Source: Rostratula benghalensis
Taxonomy: Eukaryota > Chordata > Aves > Charadriiformes > Rostratulidae
Assembly: GCA_013399305.1 (NCBI GenBank)
Contig: VXAI01000004.1
Location: 682,001 to 746,000, forward strand
Direction: 5' to 3'
DNA length: 64,000 nt
A model generated the notes under the pieces. It did not search any database. It was not told the origin of the DNA and was given only the letters and a program-made list of their open reading frames with translations. The stretch's first letter is position 1. Every line of letters starts with the position of its first letter. Shown here in pieces: positions 1 to 15,300 of this stretch. A program made the position numbers and the translations under genes.

Positions 1-326
1 CCGTTTGTTCAAAGCCCACAAGAAGAGAATTAAATTCCATAAAAGACCTACTTAAAAGTAGTTACACTTGTATGAGGACTAAAAATGCCTCATCACCTTT
101 GCAATCATTACCCAATAGATTATGCGTTATGTAAGAGAGCGTTCTGGGTTCACTGTCACAGAACTAACAACAGTTCCTTTCAGCTGTTCAAAATATTCTT
201 ATTCTTAATCTCTTCATAAAACCAATCATCTTTTCAAGCTAATTCCACTCTATTATTGCTAATGGAATGAAAGGGTTTTGATACATTTCATCTGCCTGTA
301 AGCACAGGAACACGTGCACCACACAC
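1..326 (-). other. MTR: MTR intron 9, partial
   Basis: This is intron sequence downstream of exon 9 that runs off the left edge. I see no further coding sequence or repeat in it. Confidence 0.9.
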
Positions 327-3300
327 CTGCGTTGGGGTAACAGATGATGTAGGCTGAGGTACATTTCCCAATTGTTTCAATAAATGGTCGCATTTCAACT
401 GCTCCTAAAGCACAATTTAAGCCGACACTGGAAAACAAATTTTGAAAAATCATCTTGAGGTAAAAACACCTTTTAAACACAAGCCAGACAAATGTCAGTG
501 CTGGCAACTGCTAACTCCCACAACCACCTACAACAGAACCAACCTGATCTCCAATTTCTTTAATCATCAATAAAGTACGACTGTGCAAAAGGAGAGGCCT
601 CAGGTGGAAGAAAAGCACAAGGGGCAAGGGGGCTGCACTGGACTGAACCAGGAACAATAAATCAAGATTTCATTTCAAAATCCAGGAATGAAGCGACAGC
701 GTTTTGACAGCAACTGCAGGAATACAACAGCTCTGTGTTTTCTAGGTGAGAGAGAGAACAAATGGAATGAGGACTGGAAAAGGAGTCTTGTGCTACAGGA
801 AGAAGTATGAAAAAGGTTGAAAAAGCAAGACCTGCTTCAAGCTACTAAATCATCATTTTCTTTTAAAATTACACATAAATTATGTCAGCCTTGGAAGAAA
901 CCAAGTGCTAAGCTTGGGCAGCTGAACCTGTTACATCTTAGTAACCAAGGCAGGACTACCTCAGAAATATTTGTGCACAAATAAGCTTCTCAAACAATTT
1001 TACCAGTATATGAGGTACATACATGAGGTACAATCATGTTTTCTTTCAATGACAGATACAGAAATGTGACTTGCACTCCAAATATCATCTACATTGATAT
1101 TAAAGAGAAATGTCTCTTTAAGAAAGTATGCAAGAGATCTTTTACATATGTTTCCTGATGTCTCTGCATCACTCTAGAAACCACCTTATGAGCTGCTAGA
1201 AGAGGAAGGTGTGAAAAAGCTTTCTCTTTTCCTGAAATAATGGTCTCAGAGAGGATGCAAGCTTAGGCCCTGAAACAGGAATGGGTAAGTCACATCTCCC
1301 AATTAACTGAGCCACAGAGGCTGCCTCCGAGGTAGCTAAGTTAATAAAGTGCATGCACGCCCACTCCGTTTCCCAGAGGTCACAAGCAATAAAGCCCTGC
1401 ACAGGACTGGGAGCGCAAAATGGTTTTTGACTTTTCTCCCGTTTCCAAGGAGCAGGCAGGGGCTTGGTAACTGCACAAGTAGTAGCAGTAAATGCTTGCA
1501 GTCAGATTCACTTGTTGGACAGAATGACAAATCCTTGAGGTCTGAGGGGCAAAACACAAGCCCCTTCTTCCAATAACTTAGAGGTGTAGGGTTTTGTTGT
1601 TTGGTTTCGTTTTTTGAAACAGCCATCTCTACCTCCAAAGGACTTTTTCTAATGCATCTCACAAAGGCAATTCTATTTAAATAGAAAAACTTTAAAAGAA
1701 CCCTTTTATTTTCATTTCCCTATTCAGTGCTTAAATACATTTAAATCCTTCATAGGGATCCCCTGGATACAAACAGCATGCACAAGGAATATTTAATTAC
1801 AGCAAGGAGGTTCTGGAATTCATTTCAATTTATTTCAAAAACCCTCAGGATTTTTGAAGCAAAGCAAGAATGGTTAACAAGACTGTCCTAATCAAATGCA
1901 GATGAATGCAATGTATTTCCTACTGTTAAGTCATTCAATTTACAAGCTTCCAGCTCACATTCCACACACCCTCTTTTTAAGCCCTCTCCTGTATTAGGCA
2001 GCTTCATCTCTCCCTTTGACATTTAATATCCATCTGTTTCTGGTTCTGAGTACAAACTTACCTGTCACACTCTACCTCACCCTACCAGAGGGATACTGTA
2101 AAAGCAGCCAGCATACTCACCAACCAGGCAATTCTTCACATTCCCACTTGGTTTACTGGGTACTGGCCCTCCAGACTGCCTGAATGATTACCCACTACAG
2201 GGGCTGCTGACAAATACATCTATGAGCACACCATCCCAGCGTTACCTGTTTCCAAACTGCCAATTAAAACTAAACATAGACATACACATTCACTGAGAAA
2301 CAAAAAGTAGCTTCTGCGGCCAGTATCATCTCCCCACAGCACTCAACAGCATCATAAAAGAAAACACTCAAGAAAAGCAAACCATTAACCATGCCTTAAA
2401 AGCCAGTAGCCTCGAACCAGATTGCTGGTATACTATCACAGCGCAATAACCATCACATCCTCATCTTAAACATCACCTCCTTACCTTGCTCATTTCAGTC
2501 ACACACCAGTTCCTGTGAAAGGTAAGACTGCAAAGCACCCTTGGGACCAGAACAAACACCACATTAGGGCCCTAAACTCAGTATTCTTAATGTTACCAAA
2601 GTAGGAACAATCACAGGATCCAAGATAACACAAAGGGAACTCATACCACATCCGAGTACCAGCCATACCAAGCAGCTTGCCACACACCTTTCAGCACTTA
2701 CTAAGCACAGTTCACAAGTTTCTCAGCTTCTACCTGCATCAGCTGGACACAAAGCGCACACTTTTTTAGGGCAACTCCAAACCAAACTGACTTAAGGACA
2801 ACACATCACCCTAAACAAGACATACAAAACTCAAATGGAAACATGTGGGTATGTATAACATGATTCCTAGGATACTACTATTAATCAGCTTTTTCACCAC
2901 CCTGAAGCCACTCAGTACGAATCTGGCAACAGAAACAACATTAAATGCAAGCTGCTCCCACAACTAAAACCCTTCTGCCACAGTGCTGTATAGTAGCCTT
3001 CACATAAACAGGAAACAGGCCCTAAGCATTCAGACCCAGAAGATAGCTTTTATGAAATATGGTTTAATAAATTCTTGATTTCTGCTCCAGTGCCCTTCTC
3101 CCCTCTTCAGAGGCATGAGAGTTATGAGCAAGATTATCCGAGACAGACTCATGCCAAATCTGGGTCGCTAGGCTGTGATGCTGAGAGAAGGAGTCAACTA
3201 CCACCCTGTTCCAAGAGACTCCATATGTTACTTCTGGAGCACCGTCTGGTCTGGGAAAGTGGAGCCTCAAGGGCAGTCAGGAAAGCTGTGAATGCAGTCT

Positions 3301-6300
3301 TCTGATTTTCTATCACCCAGATGACAGATTGCGCGTTTTAGCTGGAATTTTGTTGTAAAAACAAACAATGGCTCATCACAATGTGCACGGCATGCACTGC
3401 TAACAGTGAATTAAACATTTTAAGTTAGAATATTCTAGGAAAAAAAAATCTATTTCTGGTGTAAGTTTTTGTGTGAAGAACCAATCTGAGAGTGGTAAAG
3501 AGGGAAGAGGACGCAGGGAGGAGGTAGAATAGGGCTTAGAACCACAAAAGAATAGCGAAACAGGGAATGGTATTCAAATTAATGTGCAATGACCAAAATC
3601 TGCTTTATTATGCATTTTCACAGATCTTAATCTCATGCTTATTTCAACTTTTCTGCCTGAACAGAAAAGAAATACAAGTAAATGGATGCATCAGGAGCTC
3701 TCAAAACAACAATGCACATCCCTCGAGAATAACAGAAATGTATAAATTCCCTGAGTGTTTCAGTTCAGTAAAAAGAACACTGGAATAAAATCTTACTGAT
3801 TCGCTCTTTCAAGCCACCCTGAAACATTCTGAGCTGGCACTGCTTCTCTCTAAGAAGGAGATGTAATCCCTGCCCATACCAGGGCACAATCCCAGACAGC
3901 AATCTTGTTGCACAATCTGAGACAGCAGCAGATGGAAAACTACAGCTTCAGAATTACTTTTTTTTAATGCTTTGACCTAAAGCACTTCAGACCCAAAGTG
4001 ATTTCAGCAGCTGTTGCAAACACAAACTCCCAGATTATTTAGAGCAATGTTTTTTGGAAACAATTTCTGTGGAGGGAACAATAGCAGAACATGTTAGAAA
4101 CATATGTGATTAAACATGATCACAGAGAGTATAGCTTCCATTTAACTGCAGGTGTTAAAATAAAAAAAATCACAGCCTACAGATGACTTACTAAGAGCAA
4201 AATACTTACCAAAGTGGCTTACTGTGAGAAACACTAATGACAAATGCCTCTCCTGTCTGGCCTGAGAGTGTACGCCCACTCTTATCCACAATGGTTCCAG
4301 AAACCTAAGTATCAGTTGAACAGAGAGAAATGAGAAGACTTAACTTAACCACAAAAACAGGAATTTAAATGGCTGAATTGCTAAAAATCAAAGCAGAAAG
4401 ACTTGCGGTCCACAAAGTGTTGACACAAAGTTCAAAAAAGTTAAACCTTTTCTTCCCTATGAACATTTAAATATTTAGCTATGGGCAAGGTAAACCTTTG
4501 ACCAATCTTCTTTCTGTCTCTCTTGTACCTTTAGGGGCAGGAAAAAAAAAAAAAGACAGAAGAACCATTCAGCAGCAAGGTAGCGTTAGTACCACAGTAT
4601 CGTTCTCATGATGGCCTCTTAACCAGTCTGCAGTGGTTACTTGTTTAAGCATCTATCAGCAGTCACAGTTCCTCTCCTATCTTCCTTATCCTCCCTAGCC
4701 TTTTTGCTATTTCAGGTCTCAGCACTGCTACTAGGTTGTTCGGTGGTGGCTGGGATAAAAGCCACCATGGTTGGCCTTAAAAAAAAAAAAGTTACTCCTT
4801 TTGCCACAAGGGAACATCAGATGTTGCAACCCAACATCTGAGAATTCAGAAGCCTTCCTAGGAGTACAACTTTTTTTTTTTTTTTTTTTTTTTTGCAGAC
4901 AATGGAATGAGTTTAGAAGACTTCATGCAAAGGAAAATACATTCATTACTCCAAAACATGCTTTAACACCGATGCTACCTTCCTTCAAACTACTCAGTCA
5001 AAGGAGGCGGCCAGTGGAATCCTTCAGAGCTGTGCTAAGGGTTGATCTTCTCAACATAACTGAACTGGAAAGGCAGCAGAGAATATGGCAGCCAAGCTCA
5101 CTGACCACTCCATTCAGTACAAAGATAAAAAAATCAAGTCTATCTAATCAGAAAAAGCTGACTGCTAACTGACTTGAATGATAAAAAAGTGGAAACTCAT
5201 TGCTGACAAAGTACAAAGCTGCGAACACAGGAAAACTTCTACATAGTGACACCTCCAAACTAGTCTTTGCTGCTCAAGAAACTAATCTGAGTAACAAAAT
5301 CAAGTTTTATGAATGCAAATTCAAAGCTCACTAGCAATAAAGTAAAACATCAGGAACTACAGAAAGAAGTCTGCACTTGATGACTGCTGGACACAGTTCT
5401 AACTCCCCTGACTCAAGGAAGTGGAAAACAAAAAGGTGACAAGAATAAATGAATGGTATGGAGCAGCTAAATAGAAAAGGGCTTTCCAGAAAGACGAAAA
5501 AAGAATAAAGGAATGTCTCCCAGAGGACTATAAGCACCATGGCTACACAGCAAAGTGACACGAACAGCTCCTCCATGTCACTTTCCAAAGACAACCGGCA
5601 AGACACAAAAGAAGTCATCAGAGGGAATTTCTAAAAGCAAGCAAACTTTCAAACCTGCATTTGTAAACTGCAGAAGTTACTGACAGATTATTTTGTGGAT
5701 GCCTGGGTCCCTCACAGGTTTCAGCATCGGTTCAAAGGAAGGAGTAAACACATTCAACAAAAAGGTATGAACAGATGGAAACTGCAGATCGGAAAGCCTG
5801 GGCTGCAAACTGCAGAAAACTGGTAGAACGCTAAAGAACTTTCAGAAGAAGCTTATTCTTTCTCTATATTCATTCCTATGTATTCATTACTGCCTGCTAT
5901 CAGCAAAAGATGTCAGAGAAAGAATATGCAGTCAGACAGACCTTTTCTGACTTCAAATGGCTACTCATATTCTACTTGAAAATATTTGCTTAATTTCATC
6001 CTTGAAGCACTGGTTCTTATTACCCTTAAGACAGCAAGCCTGAAAAAACGTCATGATCAGACCTTTTCCTGTGGAAATATACAGAATAAATACACACTGG
6101 AATGAAATAATTCCTTAGCCTCCAGGCTGATAAGCTGCACTGAGCTACCATATGCTGATTTCACAAATCTCTTCACAAAAGAGCTTTTCCTTTCACAGTC
6201 ATGTGAAAAAAAGTTTCCAAGACAATGATTTCCTTCATTTCAAAACATTTTAATCCACTGCTGCCTCAGCTAGTTCAGAAATCAAGTTTAAATATATGTA

Positions 6301-9300
6301 AAATGTTAAATAATACATACTTACAAAAATTGGTCGGGGAGCATACTCCTCTTCAAACAATGTCTGAAGTGCAAAGAGAGCTGCCTATAGAAGGAGTAGT
6401 TGCAAAACAGCAAAATATTAATGGACATTTCAAAGTTGGGGGTGTTTTTTTAGTATTTTTTATGGCTGTTTATGAAACTTGCTACCTCACATTGCCTGCA
6501 ATAATGTATTACACTCAAGAGATGTTACCCTTACTGCTAACATCTTCCAGATGTTCCAAAACACATTTTGGTAACAAGTAGAAAGGAACTACCATGGAGT
6601 ACCCAAGTAAGACCAAAACTGAATTCTGAAACCCAAATCACATTGGGATATATTTCTCCCTCATGGCTGCAGCACAACACCCACCCCAAACATGGCTCTC
6701 AGTACACGTTCACTGCCCTTGAATCTGTTTAGATACGCAGTTTGCAAAGGATTCTAGCTTTCACAAATTGTAACAGTAAGGAATGCAGTGGCCCCTTGGA
6801 AGGTCCTGAATATTTCCTGCTTCCTTAGAGTAAGAAAGTTACATGTGAACGTGAGCTCAGCACAATGCTAAGCCTATAGGATACTAGCCAAATCTCCATG
6901 ATGACTGGTCAAGGCTGCAAATGACAAGTCACTCCACTGCACACATTAATCATCCTGTGGCAAAAGCCTAAAGAAATGCTGGGTGCATATCCAGCCAAAT
7001 TTTTCCATGTAAAATGGCAAGACAGTTTTAAGCACCCTAACAACTCCACCATCTGCATTGAGAAATTATTAGATAAAGAACTAGGTGTCAAAACAACATG
7101 AGTTGTGGCTTATTTCAACATTTTTTTCCTCCTATTTCACCCTAGTACTCTACCCCAATATTTTTCAAGTCTGATGGCAGTGTCAGAGCTCCCTAAAACC
7201 CCACATTTTAACTGGACTGCCTCACAAGACTTCCCACACCTGCCATCAGATACATTGGACATTTGCTCTCCAGCATCCTTTGGACAGACATGCTTATGGT
7301 GAAAAATACAAACGTCAGAGGCTTTTGGAGATGTTTTGCAATACAACAGAGCTTCTGGGAATAAAAGAACAACTGGAACAGACAGCTAGAAAGATACTCA
7401 CAGCACATACCAAAAGGCGAAGGAAAAAACTCAAAAAAGGCTGTTTTATCATTAAAACACATCTCCTTACATTCTACCTGTTTTCTAGCAATTAAAGATT
7501 CTATTAATGTATTTGGTAAGCAGTAGCTGATAACTTTTACAAGTACCACGTTGAATTACCTTAAATAGTACACCAAATACTTAGATTACTGAGTTGTTTT
7601 TTTTTCCAGGAGTCTGACCTTGGCATTGGCTGTGTCAAATATGGTTTCCACTAATAAGATATCAGCTCCTCCATCCAAAAGTCCTTTGGCTTGTTCCTTG
7701 TAGGCTTCAACCAGTTCATCAAAAGCTGTAAAACAGGAATGATGTTCATTTCACTCTTTCAAGACCATCACTTAAGTTAAACAACTTGATGGTTACAAAT
7801 ACTTACTTATGTTCCTGTAATCTGGTCTCTCCACAGATGGTGACACAGAGAGTGTCCTGTTCGTTGGACCCATGGCTCCTGCAACGTATCTCCTAATTCC
7901 TAAACCAAGACAAAATAACATATCTCTGGTTTTACAATGACAGCCATGTCAATGTAAAAAAACCCCAAGGGCACCAAAACATGTATATCATTAAGGCATG
8001 AAAAACTGTAAGGGAGGAAATTCCTGCCTCAAATCAAGAGTTTGATCAGCACACGATTGCCCAGCACAGCTGGCCTGTCCTATCCAATAAGATGTTTAGT
8101 GCATACACACAAAACAAAAGAACATGTAGAATAAAGGCAACTGACTCAATTTTTCTTCCAAGTATCATTTGTCTCTGACACAAAAAGCTTCATTCAATTA
8201 CTTTAAATGCACACCATAGAACAGTCCTGACATTTTTTACTAGATAACCTGTTTTGAACATTTTGGCATGTGTTCATAAAAAAACCAACCCCCTTTATAA
8301 AAGCATATTTCAAATATTGCATTTTTATTATAGTTTGCATACTATGCATCACATCAGTAAGGTGTTATCTGTTAGCTTGAAAAGCGCTTTGATGCAAGAG
8401 TACAAGAGGAAATTCCTTGTCTTTGAAAGACAGCATTGTCTACAGCTGCAAGAATGATCTATACCCCTCTCACATAAAACCCAGAGGGTAAAAGACACAT
8501 TTACATGATGGTCACATACTAGGAACAGTCCAGTAGTTGCAAAGTCAAACCACAAGACTTAAAACTAGGAATAACTGGTAATCCACACTTACAGTCAGTC
8601 ACCCTAATTCTTTTGTACAAAGACTTTTGCTGTAAAAATCTAAGTAACTTGTAACAGTCCCTCCTGAATTTGTTTTCTTTAACACACACGTGTGTGGCTT
8701 TTGCTTTACTTATCAAACTGCTTTTATACCAACTCATGACTTTTCTCACTTTAACCCTTCTGATTCTCTCCCCCATCCCATTGAGGGGGAGTGAGCGAGC
8801 AGTTGTGTGGTGCTTGGTTGCACACCTGCAGTCTGAAACAGACAGACAAAGGACAGGCATTCTGCAAAACACACTAAGGACTGGATCCTGCAAACATGCT
8901 GAAATCAGTGGGATATGAGTGAAGGTGGCAAACTGCTACCATGCCTAAACTAAGAGTGTCTGCAAGTTACGTCTCCGTGATGTAAACCATCAAGCTATAC
9001 TCTAGTTAGCAACTTTCCAGGGCTGTAGCAAGATAGTCAAACCCACAAATGAGTAAGAAATTAAAATTGAAATAAATCATGCTTACCTGTCTGAGCAGTT
9101 ATGTCATCTGCTGCTTTCCTGGCTACCTGTGCAGAGACTCTGTTTAGCCGATATGCCTAGAACAATTACAGAAATTGTCTGAGAGGCCTTTAGTTCAGTA
9201 CAGCGAAACACAACACTTCCATTAGTAGCTTCCAGTACACACTGAAGGCTCCCTAAGCCATATAAATACATATAGGCACTATGACAAAACTTCAAAAGGA

Positions 9301-12300
9301 ATAGCTCTATACGTGTCAGCAACAGTTACATAAATGTTGTAGAGTTACATGTCAGGCTTCATCCCATCTATGCCCCAGCCTACAGCTCCCAATCGTAAAG
9401 TTTAATTCTGTAAGGTGCTAGTTAAATCCTACTGAAGTCAACAGAAGCTGAACAGTAGGCCTTTGAGGAAAAAATTAACCTACTTTTAAGTTCACTTTTT
9501 ATTCAAGTAGCGTATTTCCAAGTATTTTCTTTCACATATTTCTCAAATTCTCAAAACAACACATAACACAGAAAGATATGACAAATGCAAGCTTGAAAGG
9601 ACTACATACACCAGTACAAACAACACACAAATATCCAGGAAAAAATGCAGTTCCACTGTGGCACTTTCTAAGTTGGAAGTTGGAGAGACTAAAGCAAAAC
9701 ATCCCTGTTCACATAACTGAGATATTCTAGGAGTGTTCAAACAAAAATCTAGGAAAAAATTATTGCCTGTGTCTTCATCAACAAGAGGCACACTATGACT
9801 GTCACTCAAAGCAAGTAGAGTTGTCTACAGCGCTGGAAACAAGCTATCACAAGGCTCTAGAGACAGCACACAGTCAGTAAACACAATACCAATGGACTCT
9901 GGGACTAATCTAATCTCGGCTGCTAAGACAAAAACCTTGATTAACATCTTTATATATAAATATTTTAGCTTTCTTACCAAATGCTCAAGGCCATAGTCAG
10001 CTTGTGCAACTCGGGTGCTGCTGAAAGTGTTAGTTTCAATGATGTCAGCGCCTGACAGCAAGTATTCCTGTAAGACGTGAAAGAAACAAAATCTCCAAGA
10101 CCTCCAGAACTGAGATCTGGAATGAAAGTAACCCAACTATTTTGTCTCATTCAGTTGACAAAAGGCCTTACTAAGCATGGAGCCAAACCAGCAGAAGTGT
10201 TCCACATAACCACTTTTCAGAGTTGTAGTGTCACCCACACCTTTTATTAACAGGTGACATTTATAGTCACCTCTGCCACTAGTCCAGAAGCTGGAGCACA
10301 TTCTAGATTTTGTCACAGGGATGTGGTGGGACCTAGCCCAATTGCCATCAGCAAACGAGAGCTGCTGTGGGCAAACTCAGAAAAGGCACCAGTAAAGCAA
10401 CAGAGCATTAGACAAGTTAAGGCATTATGAAGGGAGTTGTACAGCACAAGAGCATACCGGGACAGAACACAAGCTTGGGAGAATTAGGTTTTGTGCAGAT
10501 CACATTTGGCATTTAACTGATGTCCCAGATTCACAGAATAATTAAGCCTTCTGCTCCAGTTTGGGTGTCTAATTCCCATTGAAGTAAACTAAAATCAATG
10601 CAAACAAAAAAATTTTTGCAGATTCTATTCTCTGTTTTGATAACCTCTACCAGTTGCCCTCCTCCCTCCCTAACTCCTCTTTTTCATCAGGTTAACACCT
10701 TGGTGACCACTCTGTATTTAAGAAAATTAAGACATTTTAAGTGCTAGTAAGTGAAAAATACTGATGTGCCCATTAAATATAAACCACTCAGATTTTCCTG
10801 TAAGAAGCACATGAGTTCAGCAGGTTTAACACAGCAAACAAAGTCTTGATCCAAACATCAGTAGAAAAGAATTAAATTTTCTTTAAAACATGTTTTGCTG
10901 CAAATTAACATGCTTTCTCTCAACTCCTCCTGGATAGACATGCCAATAGCTACATAAAAATATGCAAGTTCTTACGTGTACGCTAATAACCAAGTAATGA
11001 AGTTTCTGAAAATCACCTAGATTACAGAAAGATGCTAAAATGTGTACAGCTTTGTTTATTTCTGATCTGTCATTTCAGCAAAAGCCCATAGAAGGGAATA
11101 ACGTGCACAAAACAGGAACACAATTTTTTAACACCTCTCTGACCATTGAATCCTACTTCACCAGACACAGTTACACAGTCAGCTAACATGGCCTTTTCAA
11201 GTTACTGAAATATCTGTGACATCTGACTCATTGGGCCATTAAGAAAAACACCAACAACCATACATAAAATGGGATTATAGTTACTCTGTAGAAAATTTTC
11301 ACCTATTATTTTAAGTTTTGTCCAATTGTCAGAAGAAATAACCACTGGCAGCTATCAAAAATATGAAGTCACCTGCCATTGCTCAGAAAGCACCTTTACT
11401 CCACAGTTACTGCAGGCATGGGGACCACCACAGACTTGTTCTTTTCTTATGTTCTTCCTAAAGGACATGCAACTGGCCATTGGAGGGACAACAGCAGGCT
11501 ATCATTGGTTTGACTCAGTACATTCATTCTCGAGTCACATCACTACTGCTCTGCTAAAACTGGAAAATTCAACTGTTAAACCAGCTTACACGATTAAAAC
11601 CACATGCTCTTATAAATTCCAGTGTTCATGACTACTACAAATCAGTTGACAGTCTAGGTACTGAACTCAATCTAGAAATATTTTCTACTGAAACTTTTGT
11701 AGGGCAAAGACTTTGATTCTTTTCAACTCATTGTTCTTAAAATCCAGAGAATGACAGCTAGAATGTAAATATAAAGTAAATATTACATACTAAGTTTAAC
11801 AAGAGTAAGCCAGTTATGATTCTGGTCAATGAAATACAGATCTTTTTAATAAACAACATGAAAAATCCAAACAGATGTGAAACTTCACCTGAACACCAGC
11901 AAGTTCCAATGCTTTTTGGTCATTCCAATTACTACAGTAAGACCTACGAATACCTGCAACTCAAGAAATACAAGACTTAAGAAGTTGTTTTTTAAAGTCT
12001 AGCTGAAGATAAGTAAATTATAAAGTTGGTTTGCAAATTCCTAATATTTAACTCTACACTGTTTTATTCTCTGGGCCACACATTAATATTCTGGGAAAAA
12101 AACCAAGAATATGGAAGTACATATACTCATTAGGAAGCACATATACTCATTAACTGCGGAGAGGCCTGCTTCAGGCTGCCACATTTAGCAGCTCTTTAAT
12201 ACACAATTATAGAAACATGCATCTAGAATTCAGTTATGTCCTACTTAGATGCATTTCAAGTGCTAGTTGAGGAGGAGAAAAGGAAAGAAAAATGAAATAA

Positions 12301-15300
12301 ATCAGAATCTACAATTAATAGAAACGCATCAGGGACATAAGTCAAAAAGAGGCTTAAAAAAAAAACTGGCTGGGTGACATCAGGAACCAAGACACAAATG
12401 CTGTGCTCACACAACCATAAAAGTCAAATCTGCTCATTCTTTTTCGCATGGTTACCTAGCACTCTCTTCCCTATCCCCAGAAGACGCATGACAGCCAGTA
12501 CCCTGTGGCATGGAAAAGGGGAACACAGAGGCCAGATTCTCCTTCTTTCTCTTGTAAAGAGACAGAAATCAGAACCGCCTACCTTGTGTATGTCACAGAT
12601 TATATCAGGTTGAGTTATACTGAGAAGGTCATTATTGCCTTTCAAAGGCCTGGAATGATCTTTAAATTCATGCCCTCGGAAATCCTCTTCTGACAGGGCA
12701 TGTTGCTGGATCATGGTACCCATGCCTCCATCCAAAACCATTATCCGCTCCTGCAGAACTGATTCAATTTCATCTCCCATGGTTTTCTGGGGCTCGGCTG
12801 TAAGAAAATAAATGCAATATTTAAGCAGCTTTGAAATTCCCTACCTATACACTCGTGCAAACTGAGCTCTTCCTATTTAAGAAACAGAATAAAGTAATAC
12901 AGTCACCTGTAAGTTCACAAGGGCATACACCAAACTCTATATAAGCTTGCCTCAAACAATGAAAAGCATGATATTTTCTACCACAGCAACATTTGAACAG
13001 TAAACAGAGCTGCCTTTCGGTACCAGACACCATACTGTAAGTGGTACACAAGTACAATCCAGGAATTTGTACATGTCACTAAAAAACAATAAATTCTACT
13101 TTAATTGCCTGTGCCACAATGATAAAGACAAATGAACTGAACAAGCAAAAACAATTCTTCATCTGACTCTAGGATTACAAAACTAAGTAACAATTTTGCA
13201 CTTCTGTTAGCGAACAAACACCGAGATACACAAACAGATAAGAGTCAGGTTTTATTTTCTTTTGCATAAACACTGCAAGATTTTCTGCTCCACAACAATG
13301 CCAGAAAAAAAACAAATCAGGCAAATCACATGCTAATTATAAGATATTGGACCAGGTAAGCAGAATGACTGAAACAGAAAACTGTAGAAATTTCAGAGCT
13401 ATCATTAGGAATAAAGTTGCAATATTGTAATGCCAAAACTATAACCTGAGACTTTAATAAATAAAAAAAAAGAAAGAAAGAAAGAAAGAAAACAAACAGC
13501 ACAAAACTTCAAAAACCCCCAAAGTAATCCTACTTTTCCTCTTCAGAATATATGCAGAATCATTTTGGAACAAAGACACCTATATGCATATTGCATAATA
13601 ATCAAATAGCCTCTCTCCCTAAAACCCAATTTCCAAGAGTGGGACCCCACTTATCTTTCAGAACCACGCAGATGAATGATGTGTTACTCTTCATCTCTCT
13701 CACTCATTCAGCTTGGGCTTACTCACTTTGAGTAAACACCTGTTTTGCATTTTGGTCATGCACTGTCACTAAAACACTTGTAATAAAGGATGATTTCTGA
13801 AACAAAAACATCCTTACACCTCGTTACAACTTATACACAGTAGTACTTAAAAATCACTGGCAACTGCTACCTGATCTGACTTTTTTTTTTTTCCCTTCTG
13901 CAGTCTTGAAATGCAAGTTCTGTTTTGACAACAGTACTGTTAAAAAAGAATATGCTGGAAAGATGAGGCCAAGAGTAAAGTGTTACATGGCTACACTTAC
14001 ATTAACACTTTGAAAAATAGCTCTAAATTAGATATAGCCTCAGAGAAACAAAAGAAAATTTGCTCTATCACAAGTATGAAGAATCTGAAGGGACATTAAA
14101 ATACCAAAAAGCAAGCCACCCTCACTTCATATTGAAAGTTTTAACACCATGCGGGCAAGCTCAGCAGGTATCTTATACAAGAGGCTTAAAGCTACTCATG
14201 CTAAATCATCAAATTATTCATGAAAATAAAATCAGTCCTTGAGCCAGAGGCTTTCAGAAGCAAGACCCAAAAAATTGTATCTGAAAGTATGACTGCAATG
14301 CAACCCCCGTGGAGCATAACTCATGTGCTTTGCAAGAGCTACAACCCAATGAGACATACAAATTAGCTTTTGCCTTAAGGTAGCCTCTAAGTCAGCTCCT
14401 TGACATGAAGAGCTGCAGGCCAAACAGCTGAGCTGGGCCATCAGAGCCTTCCCAGAACCAGTCCTCTTTTCTATTGGTTTCTGTCCCTTTTACCTACTTG
14501 TTTCCCAACTCTTTTCATACACACTGGGAAGCAAACAAAGTTACTTGTATCATTTTAAATCCTGCACCTCACCTAGTCTGTTTTGCTTCCTATACAGTGT
14601 GCCTTGCTGAACAGATGCCACTCCAGTGTACGTTTCCTGCTCACAGGAGCACAGATTTCTGCCTCACCTCTGCTCCTAGCTGTATGCGCAGCCTTATTCT
14701 GAAGAAGCTTTCCAAAACCGTGCTTCTTCAGCAGCATCTCAAAAAACTACAGGAAATACAATGAGAAACATGAAGGTGGCTGTCAGTGCCAGAGGTGCAC
14801 AGATTCTACACTTTATAAATGCATGGCATAGCTCCAAGCCCACCAAAACCTTATTTACCTGTCCTTGCTATGGATAAGACTTGACTCTTCTTCCTTTAAG
14901 TGCTTGTGCTGCTTGAAGCCATGCTCTGGCACACTGATGCTGCAATTTTCAAGTTCGAAAGAAAGTCTGTAGACAGGTCCAGAAAGACCCCAGAAATCAG
15001 AGAGGCTTAATTCATAAAGGCATGCTAGAAGTGCTGAACTCTGCCCTTGGGAGAAAAGCAGGGAGGAGGCTGGGAGTCAGCCCTGCTAAACATCATCTTA
15101 ATTCAGCATTCAGCTCACATAATTACCCTTTTCCAGCACAGACAGGGCACAAGAGTTTGTTACAGAATAAGTGGGGGAAAAAAAAAAAAAAAAAAAAGTT
15201 TGGAGAAATTCCAAAGTAGGGAAAAATCAGGTCAGCCTTTACCCTCTCCCCTCCCCCTCCTTTTTTGTTTACAAACACTGCTCTGACCTCTGCTCAATCA

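Noticed and set aside
4771..5172. 133-codon plus-strand frame through the T24 tract
   Set aside because: The poly-T gives a run of Phe codons, and the rest matches nothing known. It is intronic in MTR.
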